From: Streptomyces sp. NBC_01296
GTDB taxonomy: Bacteria > Actinomycetota > Actinomycetes > Streptomycetales > Streptomycetaceae
Length of the DNA: 64,000 nt
Reading direction: 5' to 3'
NCBI RefSeq assembly: GCF_035984415.1
Contig: NZ_CP130720.1
Coordinates: 8,308,001-8,372,000, forward strand
Shown: one piece after another, positions 27,201-38,200 of the stretch
Numbering within the stretch: the first letter of the stretch is position 1
Layout: each line of letters opens with the position of its first letter
Program-made: the position numbers and the translations under genes
Notes under the pieces: generated by a model
The model's database searches: none
Seen by the model: only the letters and a program-made list of their open reading frames with translations
Told to the model about the DNA's origin: nothing

Positions 27201-27303
27201 CCGCCGCGTCCGCTTCGACTGGGAGGGACTGGCGGAGTACGGCCCCGGCCTCGACGCGTTCTCGCTCCCGCTGCTCGCCGGCGACAGAGTGACCACGCGA
27301 TGA
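24202..27303 (+). CDS. giant-operon protein A: tandem FN3-like repeats plus beta-grasp-like C terminus
   Basis: A 1033-residue protein. After an N-terminal domain (residues 1-110) come about six fibronectin-III-like modules starting near residues 113, 212, 312, 396, 483 and 571. The best show the shared pattern HPVLVSAAYDGTTVTARWTE / APRVTAAATDPATGTTAVAW / QPVVSRVAFDGADATVSWLP. Residues 656-930 form a unique domain (VDLRPGVVLRVAFADYVNAG, LYVNGWVGTGHADYDV). The last 100 begin with VRVFVDGAEAVVPIGTTVGD, which looks like an SLBB or ubiquitin-like beta-grasp domain. I see no signal peptide, membrane segment or catalytic motif. The GTG at 24202 lies six bases after GAGGAG. Its stop overlaps the next ATG. 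I know of no named family; a structural or binding role is inferred. Confidence 0.85.
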   Translation: MNPFDVVLTGVAYVPGDPWFLGLRWQAGDGTPAPAYRERGGTGAPGNFPYATQLFSSAVAEPRYAVGKPVAADGDTSGTWDQKRAGYTLKPGSQYWIAVVGNPPSMASNTVAVLWQPPSFVSVTCDGTALDVAWAPGGAGATGAVATLTAGGAEVWRGSAAPAAPSAAAVASRFDVAGAPLALAPGTLTLTLRPTATDAHAVSTGPAAVATAYTHPPVVLTTAYASGSAVTGLSYAAEVAPAGNTGLQYAVTLLDGRARLAGPTLVTATPDGDTAVLNVVVPRVPSGSPLALVVAAADQVATGPASAPFPLLAVAPSVEEAVCAVPGTVELLLRSPTGATFVTVTEAEVPVATAVVEGRTGRIDVPAGTGPYAVTAAAVAGAATGVPGAPVPLLTAHPVLVSAAYDGTTVTARWTEPAGSPAAYRLRVLSGGVVVATAPAGSTSGAVDVRVDGELADGRLVVDVTGVTGPVVGPASGPLPLVTRAPRVTAAATDPATGTTAVAWQATTGATSYLVQAFRDGLRDGEPRTVTTPCCDVTLTPGADAAIAVAAVVSTTTTTVAGPFGDPYPLPTAQPVVSRVAFDGADATVSWLPVEGATGYRATALAARSAGSGRAPVGATEVTFAVDTMAGGDYTVVVQALRGADAGPPSPPVPLVPESWFLSAGPATTAYPYVYTSAGVAPAAGDVTVALPGLGTSFTGPVEKDAFRVDASGRTLTVRAVPFTPEAVRTTLREAYAAFLTAVEEKGADAVGVALLQQAVSRAMPQTFAETLYYAYGLDADAGYVDLRPGVVLRVAFADYVNAGQSAPPLYVNGWVGTGHADYDVTPWTAADGRRLALDAFLAQLVATGAFSVGAPAGSGNVVSGLADAADLFGVVAPARYLRLFAPERLAAADAVGTARTSSGFAIAAAGSWAAIEAAGRDPGPGCPAVDFRGRAVLRACVRVFVDGAEAVVPIGTTVGDMLARHGRRPPHGAGRATGVALDRATGPIPVNGGYDVAASRRVRFDWEGLAEYGPGLDAFSLPLLAGDRVTTR

Positions 27304-30300
27304 CCGCCCCCGCGTTCGTCCGCGTCGCCGACGGCCTCTACGAGCTCTCCTCGGACGCAGACTCGCCCGTGGCCGGGTACTGGGCCGGCTACCGCGCGAA
27401 GGGAGACCTGCCCGACCCCGCGACGCTCGACGACGTGTGGCGCGACGCCGGTGGCGCGTACGTCTTCTGCACGGCGAAGCCCGCGGCCTACCCCCCGTTC
27501 CTGGCCGGGGTCGACCAGGTGCTCGCCCAGCTGCCGTACACACGGTTCGTGTGGATCGCCGATCCGGACGGTGACCCCGCCTATTGGCAGCTGTGGAACC
27601 TCACCGCCACGTCGACGGGGAGCGGCCCGGCCATCGTGTGGACGGTCCGGCAGGGCGCGTCCTTCGGCTGCGGGGGCTACGCCGTCACGGTGCCGCGCGG
27701 CACGGCGCTGACCCGGGCGACGGCGGGCGTCGCGTTGGCCGCGGCATCGTTCGACGGGCCGGACGGCACGGTGTACCACACGGCGCCCGGAAGCGCGGGC
27801 ATCCCGTTCTCCGGCCCCGCCGTCGGCTGCCTGACCGGCACGCTGACACTGGAGCACGCCGACCCCGACGACATGGCGCGCCTCGACGTCGGCCTGCGCT
27901 ACTCCATGCCCGACCCGAACGACCCGAGCCACGCCGCAGTGCTCGCCGTTCCCATGCCGCTGCTCGCACAGGACGGCAGGGCGCTGACGGTGTACCTCTC
28001 GTTCGACCCGCTGTTCCCGCTGGTGCCCGACCGCTCGGCGCTCGGGTTCTTCGCACCAGACCCGCCCGACGCGCCCGACCCGCCGGACCTGCCCGCGTTG
28101 CGGTCCCGGCTCGCCACGACGCTCGGCGCCGAGGTGACGCTGGCTCCGGTCCCCGGGACGCCGCCGCAGTGGCCCGCGCGGCTGGTGTTCGCCACCAGCC
28201 CGCGCGTCGTCGACGCCCCGTCCGACCCGCACGTGTACCTGACCCCGGACGGAGCGTTCCGGCTCGCCGTCGAGGCCGAGGGCAGCACACGGCTCTCGCT
28301 CGGCCTGTCCGGCCTCGAGTACGTGGACGTCGGCGACGGCGTCATCGCACTGTTCCAGTCGGGCCACCCGGCGTATCTGCCCGGCACGGGTGACGCGGCG
28401 CTGGAGCCGCTCGGAACCACGGCGTACGTCGCCCTGCTCCCCGACACCGCCGCGGACCTCACGTACTACGCGCAGCCGTGGCAGTCACCGCTGTACGCGC
28501 GGGCGGACGACACCGAGTTCCTCCGGTTCCACGAGATGCCCGCGGCGACGCTCGGCGACTTCGCCGACGGAGACCCACCCGTCGTCCCGCTCGGCGCGTA
28601 TCTCGGCGTCGACCCGGCGCTGGCACCGTACGCCGCCACGATCGAGCAGGCGGCCCTCGCGCCGGTGCGCCGCGCGAACCTGCCGGTCCGCGACGCGGCC
28701 AAGGGGCCGACCGGCGAGGACACGGCGCTCGCCGTCACACCGAACGGCCTGCTCGCCAGGCTGTCGGCCGACGGCACGGCGTGGCGGCAGGCCGTCCTCG
28801 CCGGCCTGCCCGGCGCGCCCGTCGACGAGCTGGTGCTGACCGCCGTGGGCCCGCGCCTGCAGGCGCTGCTCCAGTCCACCGAGGCGTTCGCCGTCGTCTC
28901 GGACGTCACGGAGTTCTTCCGGCAGTCCTCGGTGCGCTACCGCGTCGACGAGGTCGTGCGCGCCCTGCTCCTCGCGCGGGGTGTCCCCGCCCCGGTCGTC
29001 CAGGCGGTCGCCGACGCGGCCGGGCCGGACACCTACGACACCGAGGAGGCGTTCACCGCGCAGGTCGCGGTAGCGGCCGGCGCCTACCTCGACACGCTGC
29101 TGTCCGTCGCCGGGCTGCTGAAGGCGGTGCTCCAGGACTGGACGTTCCAGCTCTCTCCGCGCTCGTGGCGCACCGGCGGGGAGGGCAGGACGGTGCTGCT
29201 GGTGAAGTTCGCCTCCCGCTCGCTCACCGACCTCGCCGCGGACCTGCCCGCCTGGGGCTGGCCGGAGGCCGCGTACGACGAGCACGGCGACCCGCGGCCC
29301 ACGCAGGAGCTGGTGCTCGGCGTCATCGAGGACGCCCGAGAACGCGCGGGCGTCGACCCGGGCGGACCCTACGCGCGCTTCCTTCGCGAGGTCGCCGACA
29401 ACCCGGCGTGGAACGGCGTCCTCGTCCTGGGCGCCCCGGTCGCCGTAGCCGAGCTGCCGCGCGAGCTGCAGTTCGTCACTGCGGGCATCGACACCGGCCG
29501 GTTCTACGCCCACCACGTCGGGTTCGGCGTCACGCCGTTCGAGCGCACGGCCGACGGCGGCATCACGCTCGGGCAGACCGCGGCGTTCGGCCTGATCTCA
29601 TACGACGACCCGGCCGACCTCTATGTCGAGCCGGGGCAGCTGGACTTCGCGTTCAAGACACAGCAGCTGTCGGCGCGCTTCGCCAACGCCGCCCTGGCCG
29701 ACTTCTCCGCCCGCGTCGAGCTGATGACCAACCGGCTGTTCGGGTCCCTGCTCACCAAGCGTGCGCCGGAGAGCGGCAACAACCTCGTCCTCCTCGGGTC
29801 GTACCAGCGGCAGAACGACAGGCCGTCGTACGCGTTCACGCTCGCCGGCGGCGCCGACTTCGCCGCCGGGAATGCGGTGCTGCTCGGCGTCGAGGTGCTC
29901 GGCGTACAGGTGCAGACGGCCACGGGGTCGATCGACGCCGGGACGCTGGCCGTCGACTTCGTCCTCACCGGCAACCTGCGGTTCGCCGAGCTGCCGCACG
30001 CCGACCTGTTCTCCTACGGCCCGAACGCGGCGCTCCCGCCGCCCGGCACGCCGGCGTTCGACGGGTACCTGCGGTTCGGGAACCTCGTCGTGACGATGGC
30101 CTTCCCCGCCGCCGATCCCGGCGCGCAGACGTTCACGACGGCCTATGACCGGATGTCGTTCGACCCCGCGAACAGCGAGGCCCGCGTGCAGTCGCTCACC
30201 AGGGGCTTCCCCGTCCGTGTCACCGGCGCCGTGGCCAACCCGGTGCCCGACCCTCCCGGCGGGCCGCGCGGGCGGACCCCGGAGGACCTCGGTTACACCG

Positions 30301-30803
30301 GAGTCCTCTCGCCCGTCGACGCCGTGCTGCTGTCCCCGCCGTGGTTCGGGCTGGTGTTCACCCTCGACCTCGGCACCCTCGGCGCGTTGGCCGGCAGCGC
30401 AGGCATGCACGCCACGCTCCTCGTCGGCTGGTCGCCCGGGACACGCGACGAACGGCCGGTGTACTTCGGTCTGCGGCTGTCCGGCGCCGACGCGACAACA
30501 GCGACCTGGCCGCTGCAGGGCGTGCTCAAGCTGGGGTTCCGCGGCTTCGAACTGACGACGTACGAGGAGGGCGGCAGGCGCGAGTACCTGATGCGGCTGC
30601 GCCACCTCGCGCTGTCGGTCTTCGCGTTTTCCTTCCCGCCCGGCGACCTCGACGTGCTGGTCTTCGGCGACCCGGAGGGCAGGAGCTCCGCGGTCGGCTG
30701 GTACGGCGCGTACGACTCCGGAACGCAGGCGAAGGCCGCACGGCGCAGGCTCGCGGCCGGCCGCCGCCTGGCCTTCCCCGAAGAGAACGGGTTTCAGGCA
30801 TGA
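27300..30803 (+). CDS. giant-operon protein B: 1167-residue beta-rich protein of unknown family
   Basis: Starts at an ATG overlapping the stop of gene A (ATGA). The N terminus reads PAFVRVADGLYELSSDADSP. The protein is dominated by beta strands with Gly/Asp turns (ALTVYLSFDPLFPLVPDR, RLVFATSPRVVDAPSDPHVY) and has one clearly helical section near residues 537-620 (YRVDEVVRALLLARGVPAPV). The C-terminal 400 residues alternate hydrophobic and polar residues in long sheets (LQFVTAGIDTGRFYAHHVGF, GVEVLGVQVQTATGSIDAGT, HLALSVFAFSFPPGDLDVLV). No signal peptide, membrane helix or enzyme motif is visible. Part of its C terminus resembles in style the beta-rich region of gene D, so the two may share an architecture. 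Function unknown. Confidence 0.85.
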   Translation: MTAPAFVRVADGLYELSSDADSPVAGYWAGYRAKGDLPDPATLDDVWRDAGGAYVFCTAKPAAYPPFLAGVDQVLAQLPYTRFVWIADPDGDPAYWQLWNLTATSTGSGPAIVWTVRQGASFGCGGYAVTVPRGTALTRATAGVALAAASFDGPDGTVYHTAPGSAGIPFSGPAVGCLTGTLTLEHADPDDMARLDVGLRYSMPDPNDPSHAAVLAVPMPLLAQDGRALTVYLSFDPLFPLVPDRSALGFFAPDPPDAPDPPDLPALRSRLATTLGAEVTLAPVPGTPPQWPARLVFATSPRVVDAPSDPHVYLTPDGAFRLAVEAEGSTRLSLGLSGLEYVDVGDGVIALFQSGHPAYLPGTGDAALEPLGTTAYVALLPDTAADLTYYAQPWQSPLYARADDTEFLRFHEMPAATLGDFADGDPPVVPLGAYLGVDPALAPYAATIEQAALAPVRRANLPVRDAAKGPTGEDTALAVTPNGLLARLSADGTAWRQAVLAGLPGAPVDELVLTAVGPRLQALLQSTEAFAVVSDVTEFFRQSSVRYRVDEVVRALLLARGVPAPVVQAVADAAGPDTYDTEEAFTAQVAVAAGAYLDTLLSVAGLLKAVLQDWTFQLSPRSWRTGGEGRTVLLVKFASRSLTDLAADLPAWGWPEAAYDEHGDPRPTQELVLGVIEDARERAGVDPGGPYARFLREVADNPAWNGVLVLGAPVAVAELPRELQFVTAGIDTGRFYAHHVGFGVTPFERTADGGITLGQTAAFGLISYDDPADLYVEPGQLDFAFKTQQLSARFANAALADFSARVELMTNRLFGSLLTKRAPESGNNLVLLGSYQRQNDRPSYAFTLAGGADFAAGNAVLLGVEVLGVQVQTATGSIDAGTLAVDFVLTGNLRFAELPHADLFSYGPNAALPPPGTPAFDGYLRFGNLVVTMAFPAADPGAQTFTTAYDRMSFDPANSEARVQSLTRGFPVRVTGAVANPVPDPPGGPRGRTPEDLGYTGVLSPVDAVLLSPPWFGLVFTLDLGTLGALAGSAGMHATLLVGWSPGTRDERPVYFGLRLSGADATTATWPLQGVLKLGFRGFELTTYEEGGRREYLMRLRHLALSVFAFSFPPGDLDVLVFGDPEGRSSAVGWYGAYDSGTQAKAARRRLAAGRRLAFPEENGFQA

Positions 30804-32245
30804 GCAAGATGGTGTTCTGGGTACTCGACGTCGGCCAGGGCAGCGGCAACTTCATCCAGGTCTTCGACGACAGTGACAAGCTCGTCGGCTCGGTGCTCAT
30901 CGACATCGGGTCGAAGAAGAGCAAGAAAGCGGCCGGCGGCCCCTCGGTCAAGACCGTCGCCGGGCTGCTCGGCGACCCCGCCACGCTCAACCTGGTCGTG
31001 CTGTCGCACGGCGACGGCGACCACATCAACCTGATCCCCGAGCTGCTGGACGAGCTCAAATCCACGAAGCTGACGGTCAACAGGGTCTGCTACGGCGGCA
31101 GCCGGATCCGCTACAAGGGGGGCAGCAACAGCGTCCTCAGCCGGCTCGAGGCCCACATGCCCAGCGGAGTCACCACCGAGCCGCTGTCCCCGGGGTTCAG
31201 CTCGTTCACCGCGACCGATCCTCCTGAGCCGTTCGACACGTTCGGCGAACTGGAGGTGTGGATCCTCAAGGCCAACGCCGCGACATCGGACGCGAAGTCC
31301 AGCTCGTCGAGTGACGGCTCCAAAAGGCAGAGGGTCGACGGCGGCTACGACATCAACACCGATTCCGTCGTCGTCCTGCTGGGATTCCCCCTCTCCAAAG
31401 CCTGGTTCGTCGTCACGGGCGACGCGACCGCCACGACCATGTACCAGGTCAACGAGGTGGTGAACGACTCCGTCAAGAAGAAGTACCTACAACATGTTGT
31501 CATGATGACGGTGCCCCACCACGGCAGCACCTCAACGAGCTTCGACGTCCGTGGCGGCGGCGAAGCCACCCTCAAGACCTTCGCCGAGAAGATCGAGCCC
31601 GTCTCCGTGATCGGCAGCGCGGACAAGGTCGGCACGTACAAGCAGCCGTCGGCGAGGGTCCTGCAGTACTTCTGGCCGTACGTCACGGTGGGAGGGCCGT
31701 TCTGGGGGGATCCGGCCATCGGCGGCCGGCACTTCTACACGGCGTACTTCGCCCCGGACGACCACTTCAACTACGACGACGCGGGGACCAAGTACCCCTG
31801 GCCGGCCGACGCGAACTGGTACTCGGTACAGACCGCGTCCGACATCTACACCAACATGTACGTCGACCGGGTGACCGGCCAGCAGGACATCGTGCTGCCC
31901 CCCGACTCGTCGGCGCGCCATACACCGAACACCCCCTCGACGCCGCGCGCTCTCGGCGTGGCGTGGCAGTACACCGTGCAGAAGAACACCGTCACGCTCC
32001 AGCCCGTGGTCAACCGCAAGGACTACGAGCGGATGGTCGCCGCACGCGGCTTCGTGCCGGCCGGGTGGCCCGACCCCGCGACGCTGGGGGACGCACTCTG
32101 GGTCTCGCTGCCGGCGGCTGACACCTCCGCCGCGGCCGAAGCCGGTGCAGCGGGCCCCGCCGCCGCGGCGCCCGAGCCCGCGCCGCCCCGGCGCCCTGCT
32201 CCCACGTCGCGGCGGCCGCTGCCCCGACTGCGGGAACTGCCGTGA
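30800..32245 (+). CDS. giant-operon protein C: ComEC-type metallo-beta-lactamase-fold hydrolase
   Basis: A 481-residue metallo-hydrolase whose family signatures are all present: WVLDVGQGSGNF at residues 7-18, the metal site LSHGDGDHINL with His70, Asp72, Asp74 and His75, the third-ligand strand FVVTGDAT near residue 205, and VPHHGSTSTSF near residue 240. This set is that of stand-alone relatives of the ComEC periplasmic nuclease domain, which cut nucleic acid or other phosphodiesters. There is no competence-type membrane channel and no signal peptide, so it should act in the cytoplasm unless exported with its partners. Residues after about 450 are Ala/Pro-rich. ATG overlaps gene B (ATGA); stop overlaps gene D (GTGA). 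It is the only evident enzyme of the operon. Confidence 0.9.
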   Translation: MSKMVFWVLDVGQGSGNFIQVFDDSDKLVGSVLIDIGSKKSKKAAGGPSVKTVAGLLGDPATLNLVVLSHGDGDHINLIPELLDELKSTKLTVNRVCYGGSRIRYKGGSNSVLSRLEAHMPSGVTTEPLSPGFSSFTATDPPEPFDTFGELEVWILKANAATSDAKSSSSSDGSKRQRVDGGYDINTDSVVVLLGFPLSKAWFVVTGDATATTMYQVNEVVNDSVKKKYLQHVVMMTVPHHGSTSTSFDVRGGGEATLKTFAEKIEPVSVIGSADKVGTYKQPSARVLQYFWPYVTVGGPFWGDPAIGGRHFYTAYFAPDDHFNYDDAGTKYPWPADANWYSVQTASDIYTNMYVDRVTGQQDIVLPPDSSARHTPNTPSTPRALGVAWQYTVQKNTVTLQPVVNRKDYERMVAARGFVPAGWPDPATLGDALWVSLPAADTSAAAEAGAAGPAAAAPEPAPPRRPAPTSRRPLPRLRELP

Positions 32246-35200
32246 CTCCCTCGCCGCAGCAGGTCTACGACGCGCTCGTCCGCCAGCGCCGTGACGGCAC
32301 GATCGACCTGCCCGCCGCGGTCGCGGCCGAGCCCGACCTCGCCGCGCTCGGGCCGGCGCTCGACTTGCTGCACGCGGGTCCGACGTGGCCGGTACTGGTC
32401 GGCGGACTCACCTGGAGTGCCCGCTCGGTGGACTTGACCGGAGACGCGTCGTACGCCGTCCCCGGTGGGACGGCCTTCACGGTCGGCGTCGCCCTCGCGT
32501 ATGCCACCGGCGACGACGGAGGCGTCTTCGCGCTGCGGCTCGCGACGGTCCCCGGGTGGACGTTCGGCGCCGCGTTCCCCACCCTCCCGCCGACGCCGGT
32601 CCAGGAAGGCGGGGCGGTGGGCTACCGCCCGTCGTTCCTCGCCGACCTCCCGGTGTCCGGCGTCGTGTTCGCCGCGACGGCCACGACCGGAGGCACGGCC
32701 GCGCTGCGCCTCACCGGCGCAGTGGGCGCGCCACCGCTGTTCGACGCGTTCGCGGACTTCTACGGGCCGTTCCCGCTGCGCTTCGACGGGCCCGTGTCGA
32801 TTCCCGCGGACGCCACGGACCCACCGGGCCTGTCGCTGTTCGCGGCGTCGACGCGTCAGCCGATCGTTCTCGGACCGGTCACCCTGGAGGACTTCGGCCT
32901 GCGCATCGCGACCGAACTCGACCTCGACCCGGCGTTCAGCACCCAGACGTCGTACTCGACCGTCTACGGCGAGGCGACGCTCCGCCTCGGAAGCAACGAG
33001 CCGGTGACGGGGACCGTCAGCACCCCGCTCCTCGCGATGGCGACGACCTGGCTCCTGAACGTCACCTTCCCCCCGGACGACGCTCCCGGGCTCGGCGGGG
33101 GCCTGGCGGGCATCGCGTCGATGCTCGGCGTGCCGGCCGACCTCCTGGCGGCGCCGCGCGGCCTGGACGACTTCGGCGGCTTCCGGATCAGTGAGATCGA
33201 CCTCTCGCTCCTGGCCCCGTCAGCCACGGGCGGCCTTCCGGCGCTGGACTACGTCGCGGTCGTGCTGCGGTCGGCGAAACGCTGGACGCCGCCGGTGCCC
33301 TACCTCACCGTGAGCGACGTGGGCATGCGCTGGCTCTCGCTGTGGGGCGACGGCACACCGAGCGTGTCGGGGACGGTGTTCGGCACGCTCAAGGTCGGCC
33401 AGAGCGACCTCGACCGCCGTGCGCTCGCCGCGGGACGGCCACGCGTCGCGATCGGCGGTGCCGCCGGGCCGTCCGCCCTCGCGAATCCGCAGGAGCCGGT
33501 GTTCTCGCTCGACGTGACGGCCTCCTTCCCCCAGTTCGTCGTCACGGGGGCGCTCTCGCAGGGCGAGATCCCGCTCGACCAGGCGCTCGGCTGGCTGTTC
33601 GGCGTGACGTTCCCTTATGCGCTCGACATCACGGAGTTCGAGTTCGAAGCCGACCTGCAGGCGCAGACCTTCGCCGGTTCCGCCCTCGTCACGACCGACT
33701 TCTCCGTCTGGGTCGGTGACGTGGAGATCATGCTCAGCGACGTGTTCCTCCAGGTCGATGCGCTCCAGAGCGGTGTCGCCGGCGGCATCATCGCGACGTT
33801 CGTGCTGCCCGGCGTCGGGCCCGCCGGCAGCGGCGACGCGGCGTTCGCGGTCGGGGCGTCCTACGCGCCGTCGACCGCGTGGGAGTTCCAGGCCGAGCTG
33901 GGGGCGGGGGACCAGCTCGACCTGGTCACGCTGGTGCGGAAGTTCATGGGCGAGGCATCCGACAACGAGCTGCCCTCGGTCACGCTCACCGAGCTGTCGC
34001 TCCACTTCGCGCCCACGCCGGGAACCTACGACCTCGCCGGGGCGGTGGTCGGTGTCTGGCGGCCCGTCATCCTCGGTCAGCCACGGGACCTCTCCGTCGG
34101 CGCCCGCGTCGCGGTCTCCCGCGACGCGGAGGGCGGCGTGAGCGGCTCGGTGGCGGGCACCTTCTCGGTGAACAAGCTCGCGGTCTCGGCCGGCGTGGAC
34201 TTCGCCGCCAAGCAGCTCGCCTATCTGCTGAAGATCCAGTTCGGCGACCTGTGGGTCTCCGCTGCCACCTCGCGGCGAGGAGAGGACAACCACCAGGTCG
34301 TCTCCGTCCGGCTCGGCGGCGTGACCCTCGGCGAGATCATCGAGTACCTGATCGGGCTCGCGGCGCCGACGGTGAAGGTCACGCTCGACCCGCCCTGGGA
34401 CATCCTGTCCAGGATCGACCTTTCGTCGTTCGTGCTGACGGTCGACCCGACCGAGTCGACGGTGGAGTTCACGTACGCGACGACGGCGAACCTCGGGGTG
34501 ATGTCCGCGGACACCGTCGGTGTGCGCTGGAAGCGGCAGCCGGACGGCCGCGCGACGGTCGAGATGGTCCTCACCGGCAGCTTCCTCGGGCAGGACTACC
34601 CTGCCCAGCGACCGCTGTCGTGGGATCTGCTCGGCGGGTCGCCGCCCGCGGTCCCCGGCCAGGGGAAGTCGCTGCTCGACCTCCGCTACCTCGGCATCGG
34701 GCAGCGCGTGGTGCTGCGCGGAAGCTACCCCGACACGATCCGGGACACGGTCGCACGGCTGCGCGCGGACATGAAGCCGGTCAAGCCCGACGGCAACCCC
34801 GTCGGCAAGATGCCGGAGCTCGAGTTCTCGCCCGACAGCGAGTGGCTGATCGGGTTCCAGGCTGCCTTCCTCGACACGCTGGACCTGTCGTTCGTCTTCA
34901 ACGACCCCCGTCTGTACGGCCTCGCCGTCGGGCTGCGCGGTGAGCGCGCCGGCTCGCTGGCGGGCCTGCAGTTCGAGATCCTCTACAAGAAGATCAGCGA
35001 TGACATCGGCATGTTCCGGGTCGAGCTGCGGCTGCCCGACGCGTTCCGCCGCATCGACTTCGGCGCGGTGTCGGTGACCGTCGGGATCGTGGTGGTCGAG
35101 GTCTACACGAACGGCGACTTCCTCGTGGACCTCGGCTTCCCCCACGGCCGCGACTTCAGCCGGTCGTTCTCCGTCGAAGTGCTGCCGTTCGTCGGCCGCG

Positions 35201-38200
35201 GCGGCGTCTACTTCGGCGTCCTGAGCGGAGCGACCTCCAGCCGCGTGCCGCGCGTCTCCAACGGCACGTTCGCGCCGGTGCTGGAGCTGGGTGTCGGCCT
35301 GGCCGTCGGCGTCGGCAAGGAGGTGTCGTTCGGACCGCTGTCGGGGGGTGCCTACGTCGAGGTGCTCGCCCTCTTCCAGGGCGTGCTGGCGTGGTTCAAC
35401 CCGACGAGCAGCGGCGCCGCACCCGCGACGTACTACTGGGCACAGGCGGTCGTCGGCATCCACGGCAAGGTCTACGGCCGCATCGACTTCAAGATCGTCC
35501 AGGTCAATGTCACGATCGAGGCGTGGGCCGAGGCGAGCGTCGCGCTCGCGGCGTACCGCACCTCGGTGTTCCGGCTGAACGTCGGCGTCAGCGTCAAGGC
35601 GTCGGTGAAGGTCCTCTTCATCACGGTGTCGTTCTCGTTCAGCGCGCGCATCGACGTCGGCTTCACGATCGGACACGACCGGCCCACACCGTGGATCGTC
35701 ACCGGCGGGCAGTCGGCGCCGACCGCGGCCCTGCTGCGCTCCTTCGTCCTCCCGCCCCTGCGCAGCCCCGCGCGCAAGGCCGCCGCCCTCGCCGCACCGC
35801 GCGGCACCACGGTGACCTGGGATCCGACGACGAAGGTGTTCCCCGACGCTCCGCGGACCGCCGAACTGACGCTCCTGCCGGCGTTCTCCGTCAACGGACT
35901 CGCCGTCGGCTGGGGCGTCACCCCGCCCGCTCCTGCGGCGCCGACCTACCGCGCCGCGCTGCTCCTGTTCGCACCGCTCCACGCGCCGGCGGGCGCGACG
36001 CCGGGTGCCGAACGGCTCGTCGAGGCGTTCCTGCGCTGGTGTCTCGCCGCGGTCACCGGCTCGCCCGGCCACGGACCCGCGACCGTGACGGCCGGCCAAC
36101 TCGACGTACTGGCGAGGACGCTGCGCGACCCCGGGCAGACCGACACGCCCTTCGGCGTCGAGGACCTGGCGACGTTCCTTGCGACCAACCTCCACCTCGA
36201 CGTCACCGGGCGCCCGGCGGGTGAGGATCCGGCCGACGTGGAGGGCATGGTCGTCGGGGTCCCGCCGTTCGTCGCCTGGACCTCACCGCAGGCGCCGGGG
36301 CGCGACCTGGCGGCCTACCAGAAGGTCGGCCCGCTCTACGAGTGGGGGATCGCCGAGTACGCCGCACGCTTCGCCGCGACGCCGGCCCCGCTCCCGGGGA
36401 AGCCCGACGACCCGCTCGCCGCGTACGAATCGTTCGCCTCGTACGTCTTCCGCGACTGGTGCCTCGGACTGGCGCGTGCTGCCGTCCAGGAGGCGGCCGG
36501 CCTGCTGGCCGACTGGACTGTGCCCGCGCCGAAGGCGGCGGTGTCGCTCGCGGACATCGCCTCGCAGCTCCCCCGTGCCACCGTCCCCTACGCAGTACGC
36601 GCCGGCGACACGCTGGACAGCGTCGCCGAGGTGCTCGGAACCACCGCGGCCGAACTCGCCTTCCTCGACCCCGGACTGGCCCATGAACTCGAGCACGCCC
36701 CCGCCGGTACCGTGCTCCAGGTCGAGCTCGGTGTCTGCGTAGAGTCGGTGGCGCTGGCCAACGCGGACTTCCCGCTGACCGTGACCGAACCGCTGCCGCT
36801 GGGCACCGTGGACCACCAGGTCGAGGCGAAGGAAACGCTCGAGGCCGTGGCCCTCCGCTTCGGTGTCGCGGATCCCGACGTGATCGCGCAGGTGCTCGAC
36901 GACGCCGCGCTGCTGCGCGCCGGCGCCGTACTGGAGGTTCCGGCCTTCCGGCTGACGCAGGGCTCGTTCACCTCCACCGTCGAGGCGGCGGCGGCGATGT
37001 TCATGCACTACGTCCCCGACGCCGAGGTCGCATCCCTCGAGTGGTACCTCCAGGCACTCCACCACCTCGACCCCGGCTACACCGCCGGCGGCGGAACCGA
37101 GCTGCAGGTCCCGGCCGAGTTCGGCGACTGGTCGCGCCGGACGACGTACACGACACTGTCCGGCGACACCGTGCGCTCCGTCGCGGCATCGCTCGCGCTC
37201 GCACAGGGCGCCGCCACCGGCGCGGGCGGGCCGCCCGGCTGGCCGGCATTCCGCGACGCGGTGACCTTGACGCCCGACGGCACGTTCGCCATCCCCGCGG
37301 CGACGACCCGGATCCAGCCGCGGGAGACACTCGCCGCGCTCGCCGCGCGCATGGTCGCCTACACCCCCGCAACCGTCGGGCAACTGGTCGCGACCGCCGA
37401 CATCCTGGCGCCGCTCGCGCTGGTGCCGGTGCCCGACGTGGCCGCGACCGTGACCGCCGGCCGTGACACGCTGGCCGCCCTCGCGGCGTACTACGCGCTG
37501 CCGGTGGCCGACCTCGCCGAGCGGATCGCGACCCGGCCGGTGTTCGCACGGACCGGCGACCGAACGGAGCTGCGTGTCCCGCACGTGCCCGCCGTGTCCA
37601 TCGACCAGGTCGTCGCCCGTGTCACCACCGGCGAGGCGATCGGGCGGATCGCCGGGCTGGTGTCGCGCCAACTCCTCAGCGGTCAGCGGGTCCCTGCGCC
37701 GGTCGACGCCGGCGGCGGGCACCGGGCCGCCACCGGCGCCCTCACACCGCTGCACGATCTGACCGGCCAGCAGTTCGACAGCCCCGCGCCCGACCCGTCC
37801 GAACCGGACGCCGTCGCCCTGCGCATCGCCCTCACGTCGGCGGCCGGCTGGCTCGTGCTGCGCGAGTCCGCCACCGCGAACGGTGCGGTCGTCCGCGGCG
37901 ACGTCATCACCCGGCTCACGTTGGAGTTCACCAACGCGGACCTGCTGCGGCTCTACCCGCCGACGGTCATGACGCTCGAGCCGGTCAGCCCGCCCGCGCC
38001 ACTGCCCCTGGGCGAGTCGGCACCCGTCACCTACGGCCTCGACCACCGCGTCGAGCTCCAGTCCCCGATTCCCGTCCCCGTCCCCGGCCGGGACACGACC
38101 GCCACCGGCAACGCGAGCCTGTGGCCGTTCCCGGCAGCGCTGCGTGCCCGCGCGGCGCTGAGCCCGACGACGCCGTACGACGTGGTGCGCACCGCCGCGC

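Noticed and set aside
33220-36195. 991-codon minus-strand frame
   Set aside because: Shadow frame of gene D for the same reasons.
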